Below are positions 17,127 through 24,513 of a stretch of 64,000 nucleotides of DNA, one piece after another. Within the stretch, counting starts at the first letter, position 1; each line of letters begins with the position of its first letter. Origin of the DNA: Planomicrobium okeanokoites (lineage in GTDB: Bacteria > Bacillota > Bacilli > Bacillales_A > Planococcaceae). The DNA lies in contig NZ_QQRS01000002.1 in the NCBI RefSeq assembly GCF_003428875.1, positions 496,001 through 560,000 of the forward strand, in the 5' to 3' direction. The notes under the pieces were generated by a model. The model did not search any database. It saw nothing but the letters and a program-made list of their open reading frames with translations, and had not been told where the DNA came from. The position numbers were made by a program, and so were the translations under genes.

Positions 17127-17645
17127 TCATAAAGTTTCAGCCCACCGCCCACGATTAATCTCCATAAGCCATTTCCGCTCTCCATCGATTTGCTTCACCT
17201 TTTGAAAGCCGCATTTTTCGTAACAGCGGATGGCACGCGGATTGGTCAATTCAGGATCGACCGTGACAGCGTCCGCTTCTTTTTCCTTAAAAATAAAGCT
17301 TAGAAATTCAGTCACCATTTGCGTGCCGTACCCTTTGCCGAAAAGTTCCGGTTCACCGATAAACTGGTCGATGCCGTAAATAGTTTCTTCCATAGAATAG
17401 CCATAGCTTTTATAATCTTCATCCGTTAACCTGCAGCATTGCATGAACGCGAACGGCTTGCCTGCCGTTTCGGCGATATAAGGTTCAACCGCTACTGACC
17501 CGTCAATCCGGGGGCCATACTTTTCACGGAGCTGCCCGGCGCTCGGCGGGGCAGCTGGATCTCCGAAAAACTCAAGGACTTCCTTTGTATTGAGCCATTT
17601 CGTCATCAACTCTAAATCGCCATGGCTCATTCTGCGTATTTTCAA
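17127..17645 (-). CDS. AAC(6')-like GNAT acetyltransferase
   Basis: 172 residues. GIDQFIGEPELFGKGYGTQMV and TNPRAIRCYEKCGFQKV match the aminoglycoside 6'-N-acetyltransferase branch (AAC(6')-Ib-like) of GNATs. TTG at 17645 after GGGGGAGAGG is the likely start; a longer frame overlaps the upstream gene. It follows a nucleotidyltransferase gene by 13 bp. Similar chromosomal genes usually have unproven drug activity, so resistance should not be assumed. Confidence 0.8.
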   Translation of the reverse strand: MKIRRMSHGDLELMTKWLNTKEVLEFFGDPAAPPSAGQLREKYGPRIDGSVAVEPYIAETAGKPFAFMQCCRLTDEDYKSYGYSMEETIYGIDQFIGEPELFGKGYGTQMVTEFLSFIFKEKEADAVTVDPELTNPRAIRCYEKCGFQKVKQIDGERKWLMEINRGRWAETL

Positions 17646-17658
17646 ATCCTCTCCCCCT

Positions 17659-18495
17659 CTACAGCACCAAGCCAAGTGCCCGTCTAACCACTTTGCTGTT
17701 ATTGTCTGTGCCGGCCTGCTCGCTCAATGTTTTATTGAGCCGGATGAATTCCGTCGATATGCTCTCGAGCGCCATCAATACACTGCCCGGGTCACGGTCC
17801 GCTTCCCAGCCGGCCAAGCGCTGCAGCTGCTCTTCACTCAGACGGCTTCTTGAGCCTTCGATTTTTGACCATACCTGGTAAGGGCTGTCGAGATGCCGAT
17901 CCATTTCCATATACCAGCCGTATGCCGTAAGCCAGCGTACGCTGTCGAGATTGGCAAGCGCGTAATAGGGTTCGCCTCTCATGGCCGCACGGTAGGTTTC
18001 ATGGATGAATGCCAGTATTTTCGTACGCCAGAATTCCACTTCCGCGGGCGTGATTTTATAGATGGCTTCTTCCGACAGCTGACAAATCGGTTCAAGCAAG
18101 CCGTGAGGATCATAAAGGATTTTCATGCCCTTCATCCAAATAGATGGCGTGATATCATCGGCGGTATGGTACCAGGAATCGACTTTGATGAAGCAGTCGA
18201 AATGGCTGACTATCACCGGCGACGCCGCAATTCCTTCATAGAACAGTACATTGCCCCACTTCCCCGCGCGTCCGAATTTATCGGCAATAAAACCTTCCAG
18301 CTTTTCAGGTTTCACGATGGTGTGGAGATCAATGTCCGAATAGCTGTCGGCATTCCCTTTCGCGAGGGAGCCAGCCAGATAAACTGCCAGCACATCTGAG
18401 TCCTGTTCGAGATCATTTCGAATCCGGTCCAGCAACCGGTTCCTGGCTTCGGGTAATTGACTGTCACGCTGCAAATGTTTTTCTTCTATTTTCAT
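17659..18495 (-). CDS. nucleotidyltransferase, aminoglycoside adenylyltransferase-like
   Basis: 278 residues. YLAGSLAKGNADSYSDIDLHTIV is the NTase signature GSxxxG...DxD, and the helical C-terminal half (residues about 130-260) resembles the DUF4111/ANT-type substrate-binding domain. Likely AMP transfer to a small hydroxylated molecule. Next gene on the same strand is the AAC(6')-like acetyltransferase. Confidence 0.8.
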   Translation of the reverse strand: MKIEEKHLQRDSQLPEARNRLLDRIRNDLEQDSDVLAVYLAGSLAKGNADSYSDIDLHTIVKPEKLEGFIADKFGRAGKWGNVLFYEGIAASPVIVSHFDCFIKVDSWYHTADDITPSIWMKGMKILYDPHGLLEPICQLSEEAIYKITPAEVEFWRTKILAFIHETYRAAMRGEPYYALANLDSVRWLTAYGWYMEMDRHLDSPYQVWSKIEGSRSRLSEEQLQRLAGWEADRDPGSVLMALESISTEFIRLNKTLSEQAGTDNNSKVVRRALGLVL

Positions 18496-18609
18496 CCCTT
18501 TCTCCTCCTGCCATTTCTGCCTGTATCCATATCATTCCATTCGCATTACTCATAAGCAACATTTTTTGGTACAAAAGAAGGAGATTTACAGAAGAAAAGA
18601 GAAGATATA

Positions 18610-18637
18610 AAAAAAGCCGTCCTTTTTAGGACAGCTT
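18610..18637 (-). terminator. terminator of the DUF3934-like gene
   Basis: AAGCTGTCC/GGACGGCTT stem (one mismatch) followed by T7 on the minus strand. Confidence 0.8.
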
Positions 18638-18650
18638 CAGTGTATTTCAA

Positions 18651-18839
18651 TTAACCGTCAATCCAGCCAGGTTCATCAGCGTTCGCTTTTTCGCCTGATT
18701 TATTGTCCGTGGATTTCTTGTTGTTTTTGCTTGTGTACGGCTTAAAACTCTTGGCTTTATTGGATCCCGCTTTCCAGCGGTTCCAGCCTTTCTTGCCGGT
18801 TCCTTGGCCAGTGCCGCTTTTTTTCTTTTCTTTTGCCAT
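18651..18839 (-). CDS. DUF3934-like small basic protein
   Basis: 62 residues, Lys/Gly-rich. AKEKKKSGTGQGTGKKGWNRWKAG recalls the DUF3934 family of Bacillales, whose function is unknown; the charge suggests nucleic-acid or ribosome contact. The ATG at 18839 lies 8 nt after GGAG. A TG-extended TATAAT at 18865-18870 gives a short leader. Confidence 0.7.
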   Translation of the reverse strand: MAKEKKKSGTGQGTGKKGWNRWKAGSNKAKSFKPYTSKNNKKSTDNKSGEKANADEPGWIDG

Positions 18840-18864
18840 TTCCATCACTCCATTACTATCTTGC

Positions 18865-18870
18865 ATTATA
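18865..18870 (-). promoter_or_regulatory. extended -10 of the DUF3934-like gene
   Basis: TGTTATAAT on the minus strand, about 25 bp before the start codon. No good -35, as allowed for extended -10 promoters. Confidence 0.55.
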
Positions 18871-18889
18871 ACACGGAGGGAGCACCTTT

Positions 18890-19365
18890 AGCACACCCTC
18901 TAATCCATGCAGCGCCAGAAACTTCAGGTGATCCTACCCTAACTTCCAAGATTCATTATCCCCAGATAAGTTTCACTCCTGTCTTTATTGACGAATACAA
19001 AACTGTCCTACTCTTTTTTTATTACTGTTTTATTTCAATAAAACGCAAGCAGATTTACCTACTCTTTTTACCAATTCTCTTTTAAGGCGCTGGTGGGCAG
19101 CCAAATTCCACCGGAATCCTCTTTATCTGGCTGCGTGTTCGGCATTGATCATTTATTTGGAATTAAACAGCAAACCCTTGTTATTACTGCATAAACTGAA
19201 GCTATTTATCAGATTTTTCACCAATCTAACGAGAATAAGGACCTTTTGGCACAGGCATTCCAGATTTTATTTCGTGTAAAGGTTAATGAGTATCTTAATA
19301 CCTATAAAAATCACCAAAAGAGCGTCGAAAATGATATACAACTGTAACATAAAAGAGGTTTAGAG
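18890..19365. other. intergenic stretch between divergent genes
   Basis: About 475 bp with no gene that I can support. It holds a loose hairpin (GGCAGCCA ... TGGCTGC near 19095-19135) and is AT-rich toward the right. Nothing else is recognised. Confidence 0.5.
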
Positions 19366-19367
19366 CT

Positions 19368-19375
19368 GTTATAAT
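19368..19375 (+). promoter_or_regulatory. extended -10 upstream of the M23 gene
   Basis: TGTTATAAT with TATAAT at 19370-19375, about 110 bp before the TTG start. A TTGACA at 19424-19429 could serve a second promoter but its -10 (ATAGAA) is poor. Confidence 0.5.
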
Positions 19376-19484
19376 GAACGTGCTGCAATTATAAGGCACC
19401 GAATTTTTATCCAACAAAACTATTTGACAGTATATATATAGAAACGATAGAAAGAGACCGTAAATTCGAAAGGGGAAAAACAAC

Positions 19485-20981
19485 TTGAACTTGAAGTCGA
19501 AATGGATGTTGTCTGGGGTTTCATCATTATTAGCTATCTCGCTTTTATTGCCGACTGCCGATGTCAATGCCAATACATTAAACAAACTTGAACAGCAACA
19601 ACAGGAAGCCGAGCAGAAAAAAGCTGAATTGAACTCAGGCATCAAAGAAAAAGACAAAGAAATCAAAGTTACCAAATCAACATTGGAAACAATCCTTGGG
19701 AAAATCCAGGAATTGAACAATAAAGTCGAGGAAACTGAAGGCAAGATCAACAGTGTCCAAGCCGATATCGATACAACTAAAGCTGAAATCGAAGAATTGA
19801 GAGCTTCAATCGAAGAATTGAAGATCAAAATCGAAGAACGCACTGCATTGTTGCAGGAACGCGCACGCGCAATCCAATTGAGCGGCGGATCTGTTGACTA
19901 CATAGACGTCCTTCTTGGCGCCAACAGCTTTGTTGACTTCATCGACCGTTTCTCTGCCGTCAGCACATTGATCGACGCAGACCGCGAAATCATGCGTGAA
20001 CAGGCAGCAGATAAAGAATTGCTGGCAGAACAGAAAGCTTCTGTCGAGTCAAAACTTGCGCAGCAGGAAGCTCGCAACGCTGAGCTGAAAAGCTTGAAGT
20101 CTGATCTGGACAGCCAGAAAAAACAACAGGGCGTTCTTGCTGAAGAGTTGAAAGCAGAACAGAAACGACTTGAAAGCGAAAAAGGCGAAATGACTGAAGA
20201 ATACGCGGACGTTATCGAAGTCAGCGCAGAATTGGAAAACCAAATTGCGGCAGAGCAAGCTCGTCTTGCTGAATTGGCACGCAAAGCTGAAGAAGAGCGC
20301 CAGGCTAAATTAGCAGCTGAGCGCGCGGCGGCTGAAAAAGCGGCGGCTGAACGTGCAGCAGCTGAAAAAGCGGCAGCCGAGAAAGCAGCGGCAGAACGTG
20401 CTGCGGCTGAAAGAGCAGCAGAAGAACGTGCGGCAGCTGAACGCGCAGCAGCGAAAAACGAAGCTGAGCGCCAGGCAGCCAACGAACGCGAAGCAGCAGC
20501 TAAGCGTGAAGCGGCAGAGAAAGAAAAAGTAAGTGCACCTGCACCAGTCGTTTCAGCTCCAACTGAAGCAGTAAGCTCAGGATTCATCCGTCCAGCATCA
20601 GGCCGCATCTCATCACCATTCGGCTACCGTACAATTTTCGGAGCTAGAGAGTTCCATTACGGTATTGATATTGCCAACGGTACTGGAACAACTATCAGTG
20701 CAGCAGCATCTGGTTATGTAACTTATGCAGGATCTATGGGATCTTACGGTAATGTTGTCATGATGACGCATTCCATCAACGGTAAAACACACGCAACAGT
20801 ATACGCTCACTTGAATTCAATTTCTGTTGGGCAAGGCCAATTCGTTTCCCAGGGCGGCCGCATCGGCGCAATGGGCAGCACAGGACGCTCAAGCGGTCCT
20901 CACCTTCACTTTGAAGTACACGTAGGCCCATGGAACGGCGCGCGCACAAACGCAGTCAACCCATTAAACTACTTTAACTGA
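19485..20981 (+). CDS. M23 murein hydrolase with coiled coil
   Basis: 498 residues. Signal peptide to about residue 31 (cleavage near VNA-N), a long coiled coil (about 35-260), a low-complexity Ala/Glu/Arg stretch (AAAEKAAAERAAAE, about 265-345), then a LytM/M23 domain with HYGIDIA and HLHFEVH zinc motifs. It should cut peptidoglycan cross-links or activate an amidase, as EnvC-like proteins do. TTG start, 9 nt after AAAGGGG. The Ala-rich linker uses near-repeat codons (GCxGCxGAA) and may vary in length between strains. Confidence 0.9.
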   Translation: MNLKSKWMLSGVSSLLAISLLLPTADVNANTLNKLEQQQQEAEQKKAELNSGIKEKDKEIKVTKSTLETILGKIQELNNKVEETEGKINSVQADIDTTKAEIEELRASIEELKIKIEERTALLQERARAIQLSGGSVDYIDVLLGANSFVDFIDRFSAVSTLIDADREIMREQAADKELLAEQKASVESKLAQQEARNAELKSLKSDLDSQKKQQGVLAEELKAEQKRLESEKGEMTEEYADVIEVSAELENQIAAEQARLAELARKAEEERQAKLAAERAAAEKAAAERAAAEKAAAEKAAAERAAAERAAEERAAAERAAAKNEAERQAANEREAAAKREAAEKEKVSAPAPVVSAPTEAVSSGFIRPASGRISSPFGYRTIFGAREFHYGIDIANGTGTTISAAASGYVTYAGSMGSYGNVVMMTHSINGKTHATVYAHLNSISVGQGQFVSQGGRIGAMGSTGRSSGPHLHFEVHVGPWNGARTNAVNPLNYFN

Positions 20982-20994
20982 TCATAAATGAGCA

Positions 20995-21028
20995 AGAGCA
21001 AGCACCTTTGGGTGTTTGCTCTTTTTTG
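20995..21028 (+). terminator. terminator of the M23 gene
   Basis: AGAGCAAGCACC/GGTGTTTGCTCT stem followed by T6. Confidence 0.9.
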
Positions 21029-21054
21029 TTTGGGAGGATGATTTGGTTGGGGGA

Positions 21055-21115
21055 GGTTTCGCCTCCGCGAATCCTTCCTTTAAGGGATTGGGATGAGGTT
21101 TGGCGGCGACAAGAA
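21055..21115. repeat. double-hairpin intergenic element, degenerate copy
   Basis: GGTTTCGC-CTCC-GCGAATCC followed by TTCCTTTAAGGGATTGG, which is shared exactly with the copy at 21.43 kb, then a decayed second stem (TTTGGCGGCGACAA). Confidence 0.65.
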
Positions 21116-21123
21116 AGTATCAT

Positions 21124-21200
21124 TTTTGGCATACAAATATTTAGTTGAGCATAACCGGTGCTTTGCCGCGCACAAACCCGGCTCTCCCGCCCACAAAACT
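21124..21200. repeat. phased motif array, degenerate, core CCGCNCACAAA
   Basis: Cores at about 21125, 21145, 21166 and 21187 (the last two read CCGCGCACAAA and CCGCCCACAAA; the first two are decayed). Spacing 20-21 bp. Confidence 0.6.
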
Positions 21201-21425
21201 TTTCAAAAGAGTAATTTCCTCTTTACCCATCAAAATATTCTCATCTAGCAGACGTCCTTACCTCAAATTCAGCCTTTAGAAATAAAATCAGCTTAAACAT
21301 TACTATTCTCATGAATTTCCCTTCTATAGTAGATGGCAATTAGTCGAATCCGAGAAAAACCTAATTGCTCTTCTTATCCCAACTTCTTAAGGGCGAGATT
21401 TTCTTTGCCCCATAAGTCCTTTTAG
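21201..21425. other. intergenic stretch without recognised content
   Basis: AT-rich sequence between two repeat clusters. No supported gene, RNA or repeat. Confidence 0.4.
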
Positions 21426-21433
21426 ATGAAAAA

Positions 21434-21500
21434 GGCTTCGCGGACGCGAAGCCTTCCTTTAAGGGATTGGAGTTTTTCGCGCGGCGAAAAACATCCGCTG
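21434..21500. repeat. double-hairpin intergenic element, best copy
   Basis: Stem 1 GGCTTCGC-GGAC-GCGAAGCC (21434-21453), linker TTCCTTTAAGGGATTGGA, stem 2 GTTTTTCGC-GCG-GCGAAAAAC (21472-21492), then ATCCGCT. Stem 2 and the following ATCCGCT are repeated at 62.59 kb with a different loop. Confidence 0.8.
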
Positions 21501-21557
21501 TTGTTCTTGGGTTTTGGGTGTGGCGGATCTGGAATTTTAGAGTATCTGAAATTCGGA

Positions 21558-21690
21558 GCACATATAATTGGTGAAAATCTCGTAAAATTAGCACTGCGCA
21601 CATATTTTCCTGCCACCGCACATAAAACTTCTTTTCCGCACACAAATGTTCCTCACCGCACATAAAATCGGCTCACCGCACATAACTGCC
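21558..21690. repeat. phased motif array, core CCGCACATAA
   Basis: GCACATA/GCACACA cores start at 21558, 21598, 21618, 21638, 21658 and 21678: exactly 20 bp apart, with one decayed unit at about 21578. The filler between cores differs. Located between the convergent M23 gene and the oxidase operon. Confidence 0.9.
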
Positions 21691-21784
21691 AAGATGCAGC
21701 AAGATTCCTCTTCCCTCAGGCTATTCTTCTATAAAAACCCGTATCTTTTACCCGAATTTCCGTTAAAAACCAAAACCACACACC

Positions 21785-21815
21785 AAAAAGCCAGCTGTCC
21801 GCAGACAGCTGGCTC
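21785..21815 (-). terminator. terminator of the cytochrome ba3 operon
   Basis: AGCCAGCTGTC-TGCG-GACAGCTGGCT followed by T5 on the minus strand, 21 bp after the last small ORF of the operon. Confidence 0.9.
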
Positions 21816-21835
21816 TTTAACTCCACTATTTCTCT

Positions 21836-21922
21836 TTATTCCTCGTCAGAAACGCTTGTTTCGACCAATATAGCTGTGAAGAGAATGAAAATCAGCATCA
21901 TGGAAATGACCATTGTGAACAT
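21836..21922 (-). CDS. 28-residue membrane peptide of the ba3 oxidase operon
   Basis: A short frame MFTMVISMMLIFILFTAILV followed by ETSVSDEE: one hydrophobic helix and an acidic tail. TAGGAG, whose first three bases are the stop codon of cbaB, is its RBS, 10 nt before ATG, so translation should be coupled. It ends 21 bp before the operon terminator. It may be a small accessory subunit of the oxidase, by analogy with single-helix subunits in other haem-copper oxidases; I know no family for it. Confidence 0.7.
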   Translation of the reverse strand: MFTMVISMMLIFILFTAILVETSVSDEE

Positions 21923-21935
21923 AATTATTCAACTC

Positions 21936-23588
21936 CTACCAAGTTTTGAATCCTTCTGAACCAGGTGGTGCATGCATGATCATGGAAGAAAGCGGGATCG
22001 CGTAGGCGATGATGATTAAAGCAAAAGCGATGCCGATCCAGATCCACCAGTTTTCAAGCCATTTCGGTGTATTTGTCTTGTCGCTTTCGGCCATCGGGAA
22101 TTCGACCTGGTCTTCCACTTTCAATGCTTTCGGTGACAGGAACATCGACATGACGACGATGTAGATCAGGATCATGGCGGACAGGAACAGGATGCTTCCT
22201 CCGACTGCCATTGTTACATGGCTAGTGAGGATGCCATCGAACCATTCCAGTGCGCTCGGGTGATTATTGTAATTCGAGAAAGCCGTCCGGCGCGGAGCAC
22301 CGAGCAAGCCCAGAATATGCTGGGAAGTCGACATGAGCAGCATGCCGATTGACCAGGTGATGATCTGGACGAATGCCAGCTTCTGCATGGCTTTAGTGAA
22401 TTTACGGCCAGTCAAGTACGGGATGAGCCAGAATGTGAGACCCATGAATGTCATCGCGACCGGTGTACCGACCGTGATATGGAAATGCCCGACAATCCAA
22501 AGCGTGTTATGGACAACTTCGTTCAATTGGAAACTTGCGTTGATGATACCGCCTGCTCCGCCGGGAATGAAGAATGCCATGGCGATGAAGATCGATGTGA
22601 AGCGAACGTCTTTCCAAGGCAATTTCTTGAACCAGCCGAACAGGCCGGTTGCACCTTTTTTGCGTCCTGAAATTTCAAAGTTCGCGAACATTGTGAAGGC
22701 TGTCATAAGTGATGGGATAATAACCATGAACGTTAAGACGACCTGCAGGAATTTCCAGAAGTTCGAGATGCCCGGTTCTGTTAATTGATGGTGGAAACCG
22801 ACCGGAATCGAGAACAGGATGAATAGTACAAATGCCAGACGGGCTAACGAGTCACTGAAAACTTTGACGCCCAGGATTTTCGGTACGATTACATACCAGG
22901 CAATGTATGCCGGCAATAACCAGAAATATACGAGTGGATGTCCGAAATACCAGAACAACGACCGGCTTAATTCGACATTGATCGTATCTGTCCAGCCGAA
23001 AGCCCAAGGAATGTATTGGAACAGCACGGTTGCAACAACACCCAGACAAGCGATCAGCCATAGTACGATGGTTGTGACTGTCATGAATGCGAATAACGGG
23101 CTCAATTGGCCTTTATTATTTTTGCGCCATACGCGGTAATGGCCGATCAGCGCGAAACTGGAGATCCAAGTGCCGACTACGAACAGCGCCAGGCCGACGT
23201 AGTACCAGCCGCTTGCTTTCAGCGGTGCGTAGAAAGTGTACAGAACCGATGCTTCACCAGCGACGATCATGACAGTCGCCATGACTGTACCGATCAGCGT
23301 CACCCAAAAACCGATCCAGGAAACGAGTCTTACTTTCGGCCCGAATGTGCCGAGGCTCTTGCTCATGCCGGTAACAAAGAATGCAAAGATGAAGAACGTT
23401 GTATAAATAAGTGCGAGCAGCACACCGTGTGCCGTTAGAATTTGATAATAATCAAGCCATGCGGGCAAATCGAGTTTATCGTTGCGGATGAAGACTTGCA
23501 GCAGTCCCATCAGTGTTCCAATCAGGAAGGCGATGTAGGCAACGCCGATATACCATAATGCTAATTTGCGATCTTGCAGAGCGATCAT
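21936..23588 (-). CDS. cbaB: cytochrome c oxidase subunit I, ba3 type
   Basis: 550 residues, about 13 transmembrane helices. Metal ligands are visible: H54 in LTAHGVLL (low-spin haem), GHPLVYFWLLP (CuB His and cross-linked Tyr), GFHHQL (CuB) and GHFHITVGT (both haems). The B-type pattern (YFGHPLVYFWLLPAYIAWY, no Glu of A-type enzymes) places it with Thermus ba3-like enzymes, which reduce oxygen with high affinity and pump protons. Preceded by cbaA with a 2-bp gap. The operon is probably oxygen-controlled through the FNR-type box at 24274. Confidence 0.93.
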   Translation of the reverse strand: MIALQDRKLALWYIGVAYIAFLIGTLMGLLQVFIRNDKLDLPAWLDYYQILTAHGVLLALIYTTFFIFAFFVTGMSKSLGTFGPKVRLVSWIGFWVTLIGTVMATVMIVAGEASVLYTFYAPLKASGWYYVGLALFVVGTWISSFALIGHYRVWRKNNKGQLSPLFAFMTVTTIVLWLIACLGVVATVLFQYIPWAFGWTDTINVELSRSLFWYFGHPLVYFWLLPAYIAWYVIVPKILGVKVFSDSLARLAFVLFILFSIPVGFHHQLTEPGISNFWKFLQVVLTFMVIIPSLMTAFTMFANFEISGRKKGATGLFGWFKKLPWKDVRFTSIFIAMAFFIPGGAGGIINASFQLNEVVHNTLWIVGHFHITVGTPVAMTFMGLTFWLIPYLTGRKFTKAMQKLAFVQIITWSIGMLLMSTSQHILGLLGAPRRTAFSNYNNHPSALEWFDGILTSHVTMAVGGSILFLSAMILIYIVVMSMFLSPKALKVEDQVEFPMAESDKTNTPKWLENWWIWIGIAFALIIIAYAIPLSSMIMHAPPGSEGFKTW

Positions 23589-23590
23589 GC

Positions 23591-24058
23591 TTAGTACACC
23601 TCAATTTCTGTAAACATAAAATGGTGGCCCGTTCCGCAGTATTCATTGCAGAGAATTAAATACTTGCCGGGTTTATCGAAAGTATAGGCACGTGTCGTAA
23701 TCTGGCCCGGAACGACCATCATATTCACTTTTGTGTCGTCGATCGTGAAACTGTGGACGACGTCCTTGCTTGTCACTTTAAAAATGATTTCTTTGCCTGC
23801 CGGCACGCGCAATTCCGGTGCCGTGTAGCTGAACGCACTGGCGACAATCGCCACCTGATACGTGTCATCATCGATTTGGGTAACACCCGGATTATCGAAT
23901 GGTGCTGTTTGATCGACTTTCTTCGGGTCGATCGTATCCATCCCGCCTGACGGATGATGGTCTTGCGAAAATGCCGTAACGCCTACAATGCTTAAGAATA
24001 CAATTAAAGATATAATTCCAAAAACCAGCCAAATCTTTTCAAATTTATGCAAATGCAT
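23591..24058 (-). CDS. cbaA: cytochrome c oxidase subunit II, ba3 type
   Basis: 155 residues. One N-terminal helix (about 10-32) anchors a cupredoxin domain. The CuA site is seen in CNEYCGTGHHFM with an upstream His in DVVHSFTIDD. It accepts electrons from cytochrome c and passes them to subunit I. Short for a subunit II, as in ba3 enzymes with a single helix, where the missing helix is supplied by subunit IIa encoded just upstream. Confidence 0.93.
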   Translation of the reverse strand: MHLHKFEKIWLVFGIISLIVFLSIVGVTAFSQDHHPSGGMDTIDPKKVDQTAPFDNPGVTQIDDDTYQVAIVASAFSYTAPELRVPAGKEIIFKVTSKDVVHSFTIDDTKVNMMVVPGQITTRAYTFDKPGKYLILCNEYCGTGHHFMFTEIEVY

Positions 24059-24086
24059 TAAAAATTTCTCCCCTCTGCTTCTTTCT

Positions 24087-24209
24087 CTATCTGCTTATAT
24101 ACATCATATAAACTACAACCCACATCACGACGATGATGACACCCACAACCATTACACTGGCAAGCGTCCCTCGCAGATCCATTCCATCATGCTCATTATT
24201 TTTGCTCAT
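24087..24209 (-). CDS. cbaD: cytochrome c oxidase subunit IIa
   Basis: A 40-residue frame, MSKNNEHDGMDLRGTLASVM then a hydrophobic run ending in VYMMYISR. One helix, short polar N-terminus, directly before cbaA: this is the pattern of subunit 2A of ba3 oxidases, which fills the place of the missing first helix of subunit II. RBS AGAGGTG lies 7 nt before ATG. First gene of the operon. Confidence 0.85.
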   Translation of the reverse strand: MSKNNEHDGMDLRGTLASVMVVGVIIVVMWVVVYMMYISR

Positions 24210-24273
24210 CTATTTTCACCTCTTACGTCATTCGTTCTATATTGTCAGCTTATGCTTTTCTGTTCCGTTGCAT

Positions 24274-24289
24274 TGTGATAAATATCACA
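24274..24289 (-). promoter_or_regulatory. FNR/ArcR-type box before the ba3 operon
   Basis: TGTGATAAATATCACA, a TGTGA-N6-TCACA palindrome as recognised by Bacillus Fnr and related Crp-family proteins. Its centre is about 41 bp from a plausible start of transcription with CATAAG (24249-24254) as -10, the place of a class II activator. A Rex site is a less likely reading. Confidence 0.75.
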
Positions 24290-24373
24290 CCTGGACAAGT
24301 TTTTAGTGAAGTTGTCAATTTTCGGACAAAAAATGACGAAGAGTCCCATCGGCAGCCTGCCGATGTACCTGAA

Positions 24374-24467
24374 CGCACGCAAATTGCTTTTTATCGCACG
24401 CATTTTGATTTAATCGCACGCAAACCATTCTTTATCGCACGCATCCTGATTTAATCGCACGCAATAA
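24374..24467. repeat. phased motif array, core ATCGCACGCA
   Basis: CGCACG cores start at 24374, 24395, 24415, 24436 and 24456 (21, 20, 21, 20 bp). A decayed sixth CCGCA follows near 24475. It lies between fnr and the promoter of the oxidase operon, both on the minus strand. Confidence 0.9.
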
Positions 24468-24513
24468 AATTTTTCCGCAAAAAAAGAAGCCTCCCCGTCT
24501 CCGGTTCGGCTTC

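Noticed and set aside
17127-18495. Acquired aminoglycoside resistance cassette
   Set aside because: Only family-level similarity is visible; there is no integron, IS or composition shift. Chromosomal relatives of unknown activity are more likely.
18804-19085. 93-codon plus-strand frame at 18.8-19.1 kb
   Set aside because: It begins antisense to the DUF3934-like gene and shows no RBS, family or codon pattern of the neighbours.
19898-20608. 236-codon open frame on the minus strand, rich in Ala and Ser
   Set aside because: It is the antisense of the Ala/Glu/Arg hinge of the M23 hydrolase gene; GC-rich codons leave few stops. No RBS or promoter.
24274-24289. CcpA cre or Rex site
   Set aside because: cre needs a central CG, which is absent. 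Rex prefers TTGTGAA-N4-TTCACAA. TGTGA-N6-TCACA fits the adjacent Fnr better.
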